Origin: Limanda limanda
Taxonomy: Eukaryota; Chordata; Actinopteri; Pleuronectiformes; Pleuronectidae
Assembly: GCF_963576545.1 (NCBI RefSeq)
Contig: NC_083653.1
Span: 16,093,358-16,157,357 of the forward strand
DNA length: 64,000 nucleotides
Direction of reading: 5' to 3'
Below the pieces are notes generated by a model. It was not told where the DNA came from. It did not search any database and saw nothing but the letters and a program-made list of their open reading frames with translations. This document shows positions 1 to 23,704 of this stretch, piece after piece. A program made the position numbers and the translations under genes. How positions within the stretch are numbered: position 1 is the stretch's first letter; each line of letters starts with the position of its first letter.

Positions 1-796
1 CACACGCACAGGCTCACACGGCTAAATGCTCCCTCATTACACACTCACACAGACACACACAAGCTAAAGCAATTAAATGTGTGCGGGTCCAACACCTTTT
101 GTGTAAATAGCAGCTTTCTCCTGCCCAAACAAACTGCACCTCTTCTTCTCAAGCATTCACACTATGGCTATTCCCACCATCCTCCTTAAGCTGATTGTGC
201 AACTGATTACTCAACACAAGTCGTGTTGGTCTTGTTGTAGCTAGGTGTAAGCACATGTAGCCGTGTTCTGGCACCAAATGACCCGATCTATACAGAGCTG
301 CGTCTGTCGCGTTTTAGAAACGTCATCAACACGCCCACTCGCACATGGTGAATCCACTGGAGGATCTCCTGTTGTAGTACCAGCTCATTCAGAAATTACC
401 CAGAGTTTTTAGGTCTGGCAGGAGAAACTCTGGATAGTGTCAGGAGATTATCCGGAGTTATCTGCACTGCATGTCTTAAAGCAACTTACTCTTGGTTCAC
501 TGTCACCACACATAACAGGACCAGTGTGCTACCGAAATCGGCAACACCTCCCAGTTATTTCCCGATTCACTTACTTCTCAAAATGCTCCATTTAACTGGC
601 AGAGGGACGGGATCTGATTGTATTTTAAGTTACAATCCATGAATCATGCGTTTATAGGAACGGAGGGTTTGGAAATATTAAGACATCAGACGGTATGGAG
701 CTGAATATTTTCTTTGTTATTCTAGGCGCCAGGGTTTGCTCCTGGAGGAAGTGGCAGGCATTGTGGTCAGTCATTGAGTACAGTATGGAAAAGACC

Positions 797-798
<2 letters not shown>

Positions 799-854
<56 letters not shown>
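799..854. repeat. (GT)n microsatellite
   Basis: Uninterrupted GT dinucleotide tract of about 55 bp. Confidence 0.95.
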
Positions 855-856
<2 letters not shown>

Positions 857-2879
857 TGAGTGGTGATGGGAGGTGTGGCCATTAGTCTGTCAAGCTTCTT
901 TCTCCCTGTTGTCTCGCTCCTCCTCTCCTTCCTTCACTTTCCTTTATGCTGCACTCTCAAAAACTCCAATTAAAGTAATAAAATACACACTCACACACAT
1001 ACACACTTATATACATTTCCAGAACTAACATAAACATTCACTACACACACACATTTGTGCACGCAGGTAAGCACACGTGCACAAACCCTGACACCCGCTC
1101 AGTTCCTGCCCCCCTGTATTCCCGCCTCCCCTGGTTAAATATCCTGGTTATTAAAGAGAAATGTGCTGCAGGTTTCTGAGGCTCTGTGTGCCACACATCT
1201 GGCCTGGGCCTTCAGGAAACGGCTGGTTCACTTCACTCTTGTCATCACCTTCCAACACGTTTCTTTCACATTTCAATTTGGCAGCGGCACAGCAGGCAGC
1301 TCTAGCACACGCACACGCACACACAAATGCACATTTGCACGTAAGCATGCGCAGACACACACACCCGCGCAGCAGGAGTGCACATCCGAACGTAAGTGCA
1401 CATCTGCACACATGCGCTCAGGAACAGACACACACACGGTCCACATTAGTGACAGTGGGAGTGCACTTTTTGCTGCTGTGGTGCTCAGTTTTCGGCCTCT
1501 CAGCTCAAAGGGGGTGGACTCTTTTTCATCCCTTTGTTTCTGCATTTTTCTGTCTCTCTCTCTCTCTTTTACTTTCTCTTTGTCTCTCTCCAACCACTTC
1601 TTCGTTGACAGAAGAAAAACCTCTAAACCACCCGTGACACAAACTCCCACCTCAGGCTTGGTCAGGATTGTGTGGGAATAGCAGTGAGACTCTGGGAAAG
1701 ACACTTTTTTTTAATGGTTATGAGCTTTAAAGGGATTAATAGCAAGTCAACTTTTAGTCAAGAAATGGACACTGACAGACAGTGTTAGATAAGATGGTTA
1801 AATAAGTTGGTCATTAGTTTCCAGTTTATTCTGCGAATTAATCTTAACAGGAAACATGTGTATAAACAGAAATACAAAATGTGTCATTCTTTTGGACGAC
1901 ATGTTTCAACTGTAGCTGCAGATGAGTGTAAAGTTGATCTGATGCTTCAAAGTTTAAAAATCTGTACATTCGTATTTGGGAAAAATTGAGTTAAGAAATC
2001 AATGCACACCAGCAGTGTTATTTAATTTTTTTGCCCTTTCTCCATTTCAGTTTTTCTTGGCACACACACTTTTTTGCAAAATACACTTCCCCTGCCTGGT
2101 CGGAGCGGTAATTCAGCACCATTTCTGGTTACATTGAGTGCAGGAGCAACTTGATCTCATAGAAACGTTTCTGTGGGCAGCAACAGTCTGATCTTTAGTC
2201 TGCTTTCACACTGCATGATGTGGAAGACAAGCGGCCTCCAGTCTAAGCTTGTTGTTTGTCTGTTTAGAAACCAGGGAGAGCCGTGTCTAATCAGTGTCAC
2301 TGCTGCACAGACCGCAGGACACCAGCGGTTTCCACCACAGCATCGTGCAGGCGCTGACTGATGACACGCTAAGCGTGCTACACAGCGCTGACTGATGATG
2401 ACATGGCGAAGCGCTGGTGGGTTTTCACTGACAGATGATGACACATCTGTCAGGCCACGAGGAGGCTGTGGCCACGGATCAAGTCATCAGTGATTTTCAA
2501 GCAGCCGCCCCCTCCTTTGTGATGATAAAACTAGACGAGTGATAATACAGGAGCAGACAATGACATCATCACAAGATCCATGAACGATAAATAATTTTTT
2601 AAATATCAGTTTATCAAATTGAGCACCCAGACTTCTCTATTTCTGCTCTGAACTTTGTCAGTATCTGTGGTTTTCCTCCTCTTTGTAACTTATTCTTTCC
2701 AGAGAAGAACAGTTTTCCTGATGTTCGACTGATATTCTGTCAATTGACCCTACGCAGAATGAGACATTGTGTTGATTACATTGTTTTCAGGAGTTGTAAA
2801 TAGAATATTCCATTCATAATCCTGTTGAGATGTTATAGAGCATAGCCCCATAATGACACACTTCATTACATCAACCTAC

Positions 2880-3130
2880 ACCAGTTGATCTCAATCTTTT
2901 CCTCTACTGACCAATTAGACTACGGACCCGACAAAATTTGGGTCTTAGATGTTTTATTACAGGTTTTGTATGGAATTCAGAACCAAAATAGTCACTAATG
3001 CCATCATTGTTGTACGCATGAATGAAATTATAGTGAAAATGAATAATGACCCTTTTTGCCAGGGACCCCCTAGAAACCATCAAGGACCCGTACAGGTCCC
3101 CGGGCCCCACTTTGAGAACCCCCGCACTTT
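2880..3130. mobile_element. Decayed non-autonomous hAT-like element
   Basis: The left end reads CCAGTTGATCTCAATC and the right end GGGCCCCACTTTGAGAACCC. These are imperfect inverted repeats of the widespread CAGGGGTTCTCAA hAT terminus. There is no coding capacity and no clear target duplication. Confidence 0.45.
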
Positions 3131-4521
3131 GCCATTACATTCAACATTATTTCTCCAGTATGAAAACTCCAACCTGAAATAATTAGGATGGTGCTGTGTT
3201 ACATGTTTGATTCATCTACTGATCAAATCTTTTCCTTCAGTCGAGCTGTTGGATTCAAGAGCAGTGTCCTTGCAGCATTGGGTTGTGTCCACTAGAGGGC
3301 AGAGAAACTCAACAGAGGAGGACATGAGGAGGAGAATATGAACATTATGCCAACCTATAAGACTTCAATTTGTTGTTTCCATCACAGGCATAGTGGGAAC
3401 ATGTCACATGGTTACAAGACTAATCCAGCTCAATGCTTTTCTGAGACTGGATCAAGAGATCAGATAGACAAACTACACAAAGAAACACAATTTATTTTCC
3501 TGCTACAGTGGAACAATCATTATTTCCAATGATTTACAAACACACATTGTGTATTGTTTGCCAAAAATGTCTATTCCCAGTCTTTCTCATTGACAAGACT
3601 TACAGTGAGCTCAGTATAATGGCTGAGTTGGTAATCAAAATAATTGTGATAATAATTAACTGTATGATCTACAACTTTTAACCTATTCATATTATATTAT
3701 TTAAATCATAAATACAACCAGTTAATTAGTATAATGGCAAATTGTAATTCATTTATTGAGCACTTCTCTTTGCATCAACCACTGCAAGTGCTTCACATTG
3801 AATGTCTCATTCACACATTCACACTCTCATTCATAGACTGATGACGCAGTATCATGAGCAGTTCTGCCTTGTTGTGACAGTTATGACAGAGGAGACGGTC
3901 GTATCACTTGAATGCAACAGGTTGAATGTGACTTTAGGGAACCACTGCTGCTCATTTATTGAAACCGTCAAAGAGTCATATAACTTCTATTAAACACTCA
4001 ATAGCCTGCCAGGTATCAATGTTAGGTACATCACGCTGTGGCACCAAAAGATTATTTTAACTTTTAGCTTCCTGCTCGTTTCTTGTGTGAGTGGATTTGA
4101 GAAATGAAAAGAGAAGGAGACGGAGTGAGAGAGTGAGAGATGGTGAAAGGGTGGGGGTCAGCTGTGTCTGCTCTAGTGTGGTTTCGGGGAGTTATTTGGT
4201 GTTAAAATATGTCTTAATGGTTGCTGGGGATCCATTTATTACAGGCAGGAAGCAGAAGGGGGTTTCTCTTCTCATTTAATGTGACCGCCGAGAAGCTCGC
4301 CAAGTCCTGCAGGCAAACCAGCATTCCACTGCACCAACGCAACGCAACACACACTCACTCACTCTCTCACACACACCCATAAGAACAATTACACTATAAG
4401 CATATGAGGCTTATGTGTGTGCATGTGTAGATGCAAATACATATTGCATCTACACATGCATCAAAAACATGCAAATGCACAATCCTTTGAGAAACGGCTT
4501 GCAAATGTGTGCGTTTATGCA

Positions 4522-4524
<3 letters not shown>

Positions 4525-4576
<52 letters not shown>

Positions 4577-5116
4577 GTGTCTCTATGACTTCAGAAGACA
4601 TTACATTGACTTACATTGATTTCCTGGAGACTGTTAGAGAGTTACTGCTTGCTTAACCTAAACCTAAATGAAACCGCTTTCCACCTTTACATTTAATGAA
4701 TGACGTTTTAGGGACTAGCTTTTGTCTCCATAATGTCACTGTGTAAACAGATTTAGATCTTCACAACATGCACACACACACGCACACACACACACACACA
4801 CACACACTTGTATTCTCTTACACATACAAACCCATGCACACACACGCACACACACACACACACACAAACATGGTTAATGACCTTCTCTCAACCATGGAAA
4901 CACTCACATTAACGAACGCATGCACACACTCACACACTAACACACACACACACACACACACACTCACACAGAGAAAAACCTTTGCACAACATTTAGCAGT
5001 CCCTCTCAATCATCCTTGTTTTTCACTCACTTCTCACCTGGTTTATTCACCTGTGTCTTTCCAGTGCATCAGATACAGCTCGAAACCCTTGACTTGCATT
5101 AGGGAGGGGGACACCT

Positions 5117-5157
<41 letters not shown>
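4525..5157. repeat. Cluster of (CA)n microsatellites
   Basis: Separate CA tracts at 4525-4573, 4773-4808, 4832-4865, 4937-4972 and 5121-5157 are divided by unique sequence, two of them starting in similar TTATTCTC/ATGACTTC-type contexts. Long apparent His-Thr or Cys-Val ORFs here are artefacts of the repeat. Confidence 0.9.
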
Positions 5158-5160
<3 letters not shown>

Positions 5161-5767
5161 GAACACAAACAAAAAGAAAAGGGATTAAAATGTGATATTG
5201 GACTTGTGTAAGAAAATGATTTTCTTACAGGGTTTTTTCGGGGTGTTTTTACAATAGTTTGGATACTAATGATGTGAAACCACTAATAGTCGACTGCTTT
5301 TGTGCTCTGCTGCTCATTTCAGAATATTATGGAGAAACAGTTAACACCAGTGAATAGAATGGATGTGTTCTATCTCCTGTGGGTCTTGTTTCATTATAGC
5401 TTCGGCAGTTTGGACCCGAGGTGGTCGATGTTGCTCAGATCATCGACGAGTTTTTAAATGAAAGGGAGAAAAACAGTTGAAAAAGTGTTTTCATTGAATT
5501 TCCCCAAAGTTAAACAGAGGCTGAATGCATAAGAAAAGTTATACGGTATCAACATGTTTTAAACTAAATGAGGTAACATCAGAAGCGTCACTTGTTGACT
5601 GCGGTCACTGAGTTATAGGTTGTGTAAGGTTTGTGTGTGTGTGTGAGTGTGTGTTTTCCAGTGTGAGTGTATTGGGTTACATGACGGATATAAGGCTCTA
5701 TCCCTCCTTTCATCAGCTGAGTGAGGAAGAATTGAGCACCAACACATTGCAATCTGACTCTGATGAG

Positions 5768-5798
<31 letters not shown>

Positions 5799-7150
5799 TT
5801 TAAAACACAAAGTAGCAGAAAAGCAGACACACTTCATTGCGAGCCATCGGTCATCAGAGCAAAACCTCACCGCTGCTTTCCATTGGTCACCACTGTCATA
5901 ATGCTGTGGCTCCGATACCTCCTGCCAGTATTATATCACTGAGTCAATATCACTCCATCTCCACTTTGGTTTCTACTTCAAAATGATGAGTGTTACAATG
6001 TAAACGCATCGTATGAGTAAAAAAAAACCATAATTGGCTCTCATGGTCAGAGACCAGCAGAAATCTGCCTTGCTGAAGGGTTGTTGGCAGAGAGACTGAA
6101 TCCCATGATACTGAATCCCCATCGGCTGCAGGGGGGCTGATCTGTTGTTGACCCTGACCTCTGACCTTTCTTGGCCTGACGAAAGATAATTACCTTGCAG
6201 AGGTCAACAGTGAAGTTAGTAGTTGTAATGGTAATGACACCAGGGGAAGTTTTAGCATTATAATATGGCATTCATTAATAATAATAATAATAATTCTTCA
6301 GGTTGTGAACACTTACAGGCCCACAATATACTTGGTGTTGTTGTCGTATGTGTATGTGCATGCAAGATGGATGCTGCGTGTATCCTGAATCTAGAAGTGG
6401 CAGAAAGATCAGTTTGAGTTAAATATTAATGAGCGCTCTACAATCCTTAGTCTGATTTCTGTATTTCTTTGGTGTGCCCTCTACTGGAATCCTCTAGTAA
6501 GAATACTGCAAGTATGCCAAAACTCTTATTCTTATCTACCTACCTGTCCACGTCTTGTATAATAAGATTTGTTCCTACAATGAAGAAACTGGATTAGTTA
6601 TAAACTGAAACTGACAGAAATGTAAAACAGAATTTCAAAGGTAAGCCCAGGAAATAAAGAAAGACAGTTTGAATGGTTACTGTGTAACCGGGAGTATCTG
6701 TGTGTACCTTAGTGTGTGCAGCGGGGGGGTAATTACGGTGTAGAATGTCCTCCTCATCACTGGAGCTGACCTAAGAACACAGCGGTTAATCATCCACTAC
6801 CCAGCAGAGAGGGACGGAGTGAGAAAAGGAGAGAGACGCCAGTTGGATGGAAAGAGAGAGACTTTTAAGGCACCTGTACTTGTTTAAAGGTGAAACAAAC
6901 AAAGAGGAGTCGTCTATCAAACCGTCTGGACTAATGGAATTACCTATCTTATAGTGGAAGGATACAGAAATCTGTTGCCAAGGACAACCACCTGCTCCTG
7001 AAGAAGGATTTGGATCACATCTAAACATTGGATGTGTGTGTTTGTGTACGTCTGAGTGTGTTAGTATGTGTGCTGTACAAGGTCAGAACTGTTTTGGGAT
7101 TTGGTTGTGAGTGTAAGAGGAAGCCACATGGGGTCCGGACCCTGTCTGGG

Positions 7151-17186
<10,036 letters not shown>

Positions 17187-17754
17187 CACACAGACAGGAC
17201 GGCATGACAGAGCAGCATGGTTTTGACAAGGGAGACAAGTAGTAACTAATTCAGAAATACCAGCTAGTAAAGATGGCCGACAGAGAAGGCTTCTTATGAA
17301 TGGTCCCATGTAGTTGACGTAGTTATGGATCTAACGTATGCAGTACTGAGATATTAGGACTGTGCAGAAACATGAGAAATGTGCAAACTGAAGCTACTAA
17401 AAGAAAGTCATGGTAATATTCTCCACTTCTACTGATGCATTCATGCATCACTCATTCACAAGACTCCGTCCCAAACACCACACAGTATGTACAGTTTATA
17501 TGCGGCAGTGCCAAAAATGTAAACACACACCAAGCTCCTCAATACAAACATGGCCGTCAAGACTTTTCATTTTTATCGTTGAACCATTATCCTCCTGGAT
17601 TTCAACATGGTATGTTCCTCCCGTCACAATGTGAAGTGCAAGTTACGCCCTGACACATGGTTGTGTTTGTATTCACTGTTCTTAATCACATTTTTGTACT
17701 AACATTGAAAGTCAAAGTAAAATCAAAAGCTCTGAATTCTACCTTTCTTGTTAT

Positions 17755-17985
17755 GGGTCTTTGAACCCCAAGGTTGATGGTTGGATCCCCACTCCGTCAC
17801 TCTAATTTCTGAAGTGTCCTTGGGCAAGACACTTAACCCAAAATTGCCCCTGATGGCTGTGCCTCATTGTATGACAGGTGTGTGTATGTGCTGTATGATT
17901 GTGTGTGTGAATTGGTGAATGCAAAGTACTCTAAAGCGCTTTGGGTTGATAAGACTGGAAAATCTATGTAAATACCGTCTATTTA
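17755..17985 (+). mobile_element. tRNA-derived fish SINE, copy 2 (downstream of the HUNK-like gene)
   Basis: Contains GTCCTTGGGCAAGACACTTA in the body and a tail AAAGCGCTTTGGGTTGATAA then AAATCTATGTAAATACCGTC. It is the same family as 9728-9895 but better preserved at the 5' side. Confidence 0.7.
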
Positions 17986-18595
17986 CTATTAGCATTAAAC
18001 ACATGCTAAAGGTCCATGGACTAGCTAATGCTACTTTAAATAGAGAATAAAGTAGCATTAGCATGCTTTTCTACATTAGGCTGCAGGTTAACAACACAGG
18101 AAACAGACTTGACTTTACTGAACAAGGAGATATTTGTTTTGTTTTTTCTTTTTCATTGTGGAATCTGTCGCATGCCAATCTGCTCGTGGTGAATCCAAAT
18201 GATCTCCTGCCGTTTTCTCACATGTGCTCATTCGGACATTCTCTTAACTAGAGGGCTCACAGGAAAAAGTCTGCAGAAACTCTGGAGCCTCTCACTCGGA
18301 CACTTAACTTCTCCATACAGCCCTTTCAGGGAATTTTAAATCATCTATAGTTCAGCGGATGTACGAATGCAGCTTCAGATTCAGAGTCAATAGGGACTGG
18401 GCACCAGCCTGGGTGCCAGACGAATTTAGCCCCGCCCACAGCATTTTCAGTCGGGAAGTTCGGTCTGGAGTCGCTCCGTTCGGGAGAAACTGTGACCGAA
18501 CAGAAGCTGTTCGGACCAATCAAATTGTCAGGGCGGGCTTTATACGATGATGGACAGATGATCAACAGTAAAGTAATCAACCACGTCACCAAAGA

Positions 18596-19030
18596 GTGCT
18601 TGGGTTGAATTCGTTTTCAACAAACATTCCTGGCGCGGGAGAGCTGAGATGTGTAGATGCTGCCATTGAGTCTGTTTTAGGAGACATCGACAGCGCATTC
18701 ATTTTGAAAGAGGAACAGAGAAACGCGATCAAGGCATTTGTAGATCGAAAAGATGTTTTTGCCGTCCTTCCTACGGGATTCGGAAAAGTTTAATTTATCA
18801 GCTCCCCGATGGTCGCGAAGAAGATGGGACACAATGAAAACCCAGTGGTCATTGTGGTTTCTCCTTTGGTCGCACTCATGGAGGACCAAGGGAAAGAGGC
18901 GACCGAAATGAGCATTACGGCAATGCAACTCGGACTCGAACTGAGGATCTGCATCTTCTCCAGTTACGATTTGAAGTGTTATGTTACGGTTGATCACCAA
19001 AATGGCCAAATCATCAACACATTGTAACAA
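18596..19030 (+). pseudogene. Broken RecQ-like superfamily 2 helicase fragment, probably from a mobile element
   Basis: Two ORF pieces read as the start of a RecQ-type helicase. The first ends in a Walker A-like VLPTGFGK just before a frameshift and stop at about 18790. The second resumes with the VVIVVSPLVALMEDQ segment (motif Ia). At least two frame disruptions separate them, and the similarity ends near 18940, so the ATPase DEAH motif and the rest of the helicase are missing. Repeated RecQ-like genes of this kind are common in fish genomes and are usually mobile. It is non-functional. Confidence 0.7.
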
Positions 19031-20719
19031 TTTAAACTTTATTTATTTTAAATAAAAAAAAAACTGAAATCATTTAACATATATTTTTCTAATTGAAGTT
19101 TACATTGGCAATTTTTCATGTATTTAATTGCACTCTGCCAGGATTTAAAAAGACTATTAGTAGGCTGTCAGATGTGTTTACTAAATGAATGGACGTACGA
19201 GTGCAAAACCAATCGATGCCATAAGTGTCCACAATCTTGCTCTCAAATCTCTGACGAGTGTCTCGTCCCTCACACACACCTCTCTCTCCGTCTCTTCCCT
19301 CGTCTCTCCCGATGACACAGTCTCTGGATCATTAATATTCTGATGCGCTGCAAAGATGTGGAAGAATCTGGTTGCTGCTTGATGGCGCTCTTCGGGGCTG
19401 CTCAATTATTCAGGTCCTGTTAACTGATACATTCGCCATTTCGTGTATGTGTCCATGTGTACGTGTGTGTGTGTCTGTGTGTGTGTGTGTGTGTGTGTTC
19501 TATTGTTGGCATGCATTTTCTGAGTGTGCCCAATGAAGACAGATTGAACCCACTGAGGTGGATACATCCCCCACTCCAGTTACCTTTCTGGCTACTTAAC
19601 TTAGTTCTATGACCCGGTAAGCTCTGATACTGTATCAGACAAACACAGACAATCACACTGCACAGTAGTGATACACTAAACGCGAGCAGCACAGACAGTT
19701 GAGTAAGCTTAAAGAAATACAAGAGCGCTTTACTTTTAAATGAATAATCCAGACACTATTCAAGAGCAGTTTTGACATAATTTCCATGAACACATATCAT
19801 TCATACTCGTGCAGAGGACCTTGCTTTTGATGCCAGACATGTTTTCTGCTCTGAACAAACCTCCAGCCCCCTCCTCCCTTTGAGAACTGACCTTGACAGG
19901 ACTGAACCTGAACGCTGCACTTAAATAAGAACAATGAAGCGCAACAAACAAGGTATGGAAAACAGATGAATAATTCATGCTGCACGTACAGATGTATTCA
20001 TGGCTTGTGAGACTTTGTGTTTATGTGCATCCTACAGGGTTCTGTCTGAAGGGCATGTACCTGTAACGATGACATCAACCAGTGACTTAAAGTTTCCATG
20101 TGATCACAGCCTGGGGCGATCAATATATTTTGTCAGGTCCTCCATCTTTTTATAGCGGATCTTTTACAAAGACTCAGAACTGTTCCTTTCCGGCAGGATT
20201 GGAACTGAGAGGAGTTCATACAGGGGTGAAGGTTTTGAGACTCAGGTCACAAAGAGGAGGACTTGACTCCTGAGACTTGAGATGTTTTTCTTTCAAGTCC
20301 AAAAACTTGTAAGCTGTCCAAAGTATTAGAATATTAAGCAAAGGGACCCTAAGCTCAGTTGCTGCATTAATTCACAGCATCAATCTTTTTGTGAGAACCC
20401 CCTTAAATTCTATAAGGAGAACCTCCTTAAATTCTATGATCGGCTTCAACGACTGCTAATGAAGCCCCATGTCACCAGCTTTCTGCCAAATGTTTTGGAA
20501 TTTCAGATTTTTGGTCTAAATTTGTGTGGATGGGAAGGTGATGGGGTTCGAACTGAAGCTTTACTACTTTACTATTATTTAAGTTTATGCCCTTTGTTTA
20601 GGACTTTGATAATAAAATAATCTCTGGTGATTGGAACTAGCCTGTCACTCAGTGGAGTGCATCCCTCTGCCAAGGCCCAACAGTTCCCTCATGAAGCCAC
20701 AGTTGCAGCTCAGGAAACT

Positions 20720-20850
20720 CAAAGATCAGTGTTCATGCCGTCATTTCCTCTCGTTTGGATTATTGCAATTCTCTTTTCACCTGCCTGAGCCAACAGAGTC
20801 TACATAAATTACAGCTCGCCCAAATCGCAGTCAAGACACCATGTGTGTCT
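20720..20850 (+). mobile_element. LINE (L2/CR1/Rex1-type) reverse transcriptase C-terminal relic
   Basis: One frame reads HAVISSRLDYCNSLFTCLSQ followed by QSLHKLQLAQIAVKT. This matches the conserved region after the catalytic core of CR1/L2/Rex1 reverse transcriptases (SRLDYCNSL, then LQLVQNAA). Short and truncated at both ends. Confidence 0.7.
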
Positions 20851-20974
20851 GGTCGTAACCTGAGGTCCTCCGCGAAGGCCCTACTGGCCATGACACAGTC
20901 CCGCTAAGGACCAATGGTGACGGGGCCTTTGCGTTGAAGTGTTATGTGTTGTGTTAAAGAAAAAAAAAAGTCTT

Positions 20975-21095
20975 GGATCCGGCCTCTGATCCAGATCCCC
21001 TCCATAATGTAATAGGTTCTACCCGGACCCATAATACAGTTTCATGGGATTTGGTTGAGTAATTTCTGCGTAATCCTGCTAATGATGTGGTTTGG
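20975..21095 (+). repeat. Dispersed repeat, copy A (shared with 37021-37180)
   Basis: Shares a series of blocks with 37021-37180: ATCCGGCCTCTGATC, AATAGGTTCT, TTTCATGG and GCGTAATCCTGC in the same order. It is a fish interspersed repeat of unknown class. Confidence 0.5.
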
Positions 21096-22417
21096 TATCA
21101 TGTGTTAGTCAGGGGAGTTTGTTTTGATCTATGTAGGGTCCCCCTTAGGGTTGAGACCCTAAACTCTCTTGAAACACTCCTGCGCTTCATCTCCTCACGT
21201 CCTCTCTCTGACTTCAGTTTCAACTCTCAGTTGCTAAAACGGCAGAATGTGGGTTAAGTTGATTTAGAGTTTGAGTCGTCGTCACCCCCCATCAGGTGAG
21301 ACGCTATGGAGACGGACAGTTGTGGTCACAGGGAGTGAGTCATGTGTGTGTTCATGTGGGACACTAAACATGCCTGGTCTTGTTTATATGGCCCAAGTTT
21401 CTTCTGATGTTTTATCTGTTAGTGTTGAGCTCTGGTTAATTATTAGAGAAGTATTTGTTGTTTAGGCCAAACTAAGAAGACTCAACCAGGTCCTGTGGGG
21501 GTGTAACTCCACATTCAGGCCAGAGGAGTATAAATGCATAAATTCCATAAGTGTGTTAATGCTAGACATTGTTTTATTGTGGTCATTTCCTCACTTGCTA
21601 CCAGTTGTGTAGTGTTTGTTTGTTTGTGTTTCACTCAGGCTGCTGTCCAACCATCTTTACTCATCCTCTACATGTGAACTTATTTTTTCAGACACATTTG
21701 TACAGAGCCATGCCATCAAAATGAAAATGATTGGAGACAATGTGGATGAAGAGGAGGCAGTGAAACACAAAGTGGCATAACATAGCTCTGAAAGTGGAAA
21801 CTTGAATTCAATGTGTGTATGTGCACGTTGAGGCTGCGTCACTCGTCTTTGTCGTCATTTCAATCTACAGCAGCTTAATCCCTATTCTGATGATTGATGA
21901 CGGACGTGTCCTTTGTATCCGATACTTCATGGAACAAATGCAGGATTAAGAACCGAGACAAAGGGCGAATATGCGCCCGACCCCAACATCAACTTCCGCA
22001 TACAGTCGACAGAGTAGGAGCATCAGAACGAAGCAAAAGAAACAAAAAGTTTAGGATTTCCATCATAATTCCACACTGATTTTAATTTGTTAATTATGCC
22101 AGTGATGTGGAAAATGGATCCTTGTGTCACCTTGAGGCCACAGAGGTAACAATGCACTGGTTATGGATTGGAATGGATGGTGTTACTCCATTAGCACTTC
22201 AATAGTCTTTGGTGTCTCTGAGAATAATCGCTGTGCCCATCACAGTGTGTGTGTGTGTCAGTGTGTGTGCGTGTGTGTATGTGTGTCAGTCTGTGCAGGC
22301 CTGTGTTCCGGCGGGTCTGGTTTCTAATGATGCTCATCCATAATTGAGTGTAACCTCGCAGGGAGAGCGGCCCAGGGTGGCGCAGTGGTTAACTAGTCTG
22401 CGGCTGCTCGCCATTAC

Positions 22418-22430
22418 TGTGTGTGTATGT

Positions 22431-22500
<70 letters not shown>
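22418..22500. repeat. (TG)n microsatellite
   Basis: About 80 bp of TG, interrupted by TATG near its start. Confidence 0.95.
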
Positions 22501-22501
<1 letters not shown>

Positions 22502-23692
22502 ACAGGGGTCAGCGGCGCACAAAATGCCCAGCATCACAGCAACCTGAGCGGAACACTGTTTAATTGATGTCACCTCTTATAAACTTTCAGCTTTAGATCA
22601 ACACCAGCTAATTCACTAAAAGACGCGGTGATCTGAGGGACAGTTCGTCACCTCAGCGCTCAGGAGCTCGACCTTCTCATGCACAGTGAAGTCTGGTTAT
22701 CAGAAAACAGAGGAGCTGGTTTTCTTATTTTCTGGAGATAGAGGATGTTTTAAGCAGAAGTATTTATTCTCAATTCCTGGTGCCTCTGGGAGATGAGGCT
22801 AATGAGCCATGTGGAAAGGTAGAAGGTCTGTGGCCATCATCATATCTGAGCTGCAAAAAGAATCATTATAATCTCACCAAATCACATTAGTCTTCATGTG
22901 GCTGTCTCACAGACATGTTAAATACCCTCCTCCAGTTGTTATCTGTCTGGCTTCTTAGTATTATAACACAAGTATATGGTGGATTTAGATAATCTACTCC
23001 TTGAGCTGTCATCCTGGGTTAGACAGGCTTAAAAATAAGAGCATACAAAATGCCAGACCTAAACCATAAAAAATTCTAGAATAATCACTACAATATTAAA
23101 AATCAATTGTATGTTTTGGTTTAAAGTCCCTGGTATTTTCATTTTTTTTTTTCCAGCACATGAACACCGGCTTCTCCCCTTATGGTCAAAAGCGCTTGAA
23201 TCTTGTCGTCTTTATAAGTTGACATTTTCATCGTCTTCCATCTGTACAACTCCTCTTTCTCCTTCTGAGATATTTGAATCCTTTTTATTAGTCTTGGTCC
23301 GTTGCGTATTTGACATCTCACAGAAGAGTCCACTCGCTCGCTGTGAATCTTTATAAGGGCCCGAGCACTGACAGGCACTGACAGACAGTGAGGCCCTATT
23401 GAAACTGTAAGGATTATTATTCAGGCAAATGAATTGGCTTTTTGAGGGCTTTAACATGCTCAAATTCTTGCCCAAATTTGCAGAAAGTTAGAAAGTGGAG
23501 AAAATGTACGCATTCTAAAGGAATTTCCAATGGGCGAAAAAGTACTTTGAGGTACTTGTACCAGGGCTTACATCAACTTCAAATTGAGATGAGTGTCATC
23601 ACAACAAGACGGAGATACAAACTAACTCAAAGATCGAGTCACTGCAGGAAGTGAACGAGAGGGGGAGGAGCAGAGATCTGTTTCCGTTAAGA

Positions 23693-23704
23693 GGAAGTGA
23701 AACT
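23693..23704 (+). promoter_or_regulatory. ISRE-like motif just upstream of the TRIM start codon
   Basis: GGAAGTGAAACT matches 11 of 12 positions of the interferon-stimulated response element GAAANNGAAACT and ends 27 bp before the MAQQ start. Interferon control is known for many fish TRIM genes; function at this site is inferred. It may lie in the 5' UTR rather than the promoter, since no transcription start can be fixed. Confidence 0.4.

Larger units (their letters stand above)
1..7150. other. Non-coding sequence upstream of the HUNK-like gene
   Basis: No ORF here resembles a protein. The block holds many (CA)n/(TG)n tracts (around 799-854, 1296-1440, 4525-4573, 4770-4975, 5121-5157, 5771-5798) and one decayed hAT-like element (2880-3130). 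The last few hundred bases (about 6780-7150) probably include the 5' UTR of the kinase gene, but no transcription start is evident. Confidence 0.6.
19031..23690. other. Non-coding interval between helicase relic and TRIM gene
   Basis: Holds a TG tract at 19455-19499, a short tandem repeat near 20395-20440 (CTTAAATTCTAT repeated), a LINE fragment (20720-20850), a dispersed-repeat copy (20975-21095) and a TG tract (22418-22500). No gene was recognised. Confidence 0.6.

Noticed and set aside
1161..1704. ORFs of 143-172 codons on both strands
   Set aside because: Overlapping open frames on both strands in a CA-rich region, with no family resemblance and no splice context.
4417..5211. Long His-Thr and Cys-Val repeat ORFs on both strands
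   Set aside because: They are translations of CA/TG microsatellites without flanking protein-like sequence. The same applies at 652-882, 7579-8107, 10136-10343, 14861-15267, 22334-22573 and 63667-63972.
7028..7150. Upstream in-frame ATG extending the HUNK-like protein by 41 residues
   Set aside because: The extension is Cys/Val-rich from TG repeats, while the ATG at 7151 gives the MPAA start seen in mammalian HUNK.
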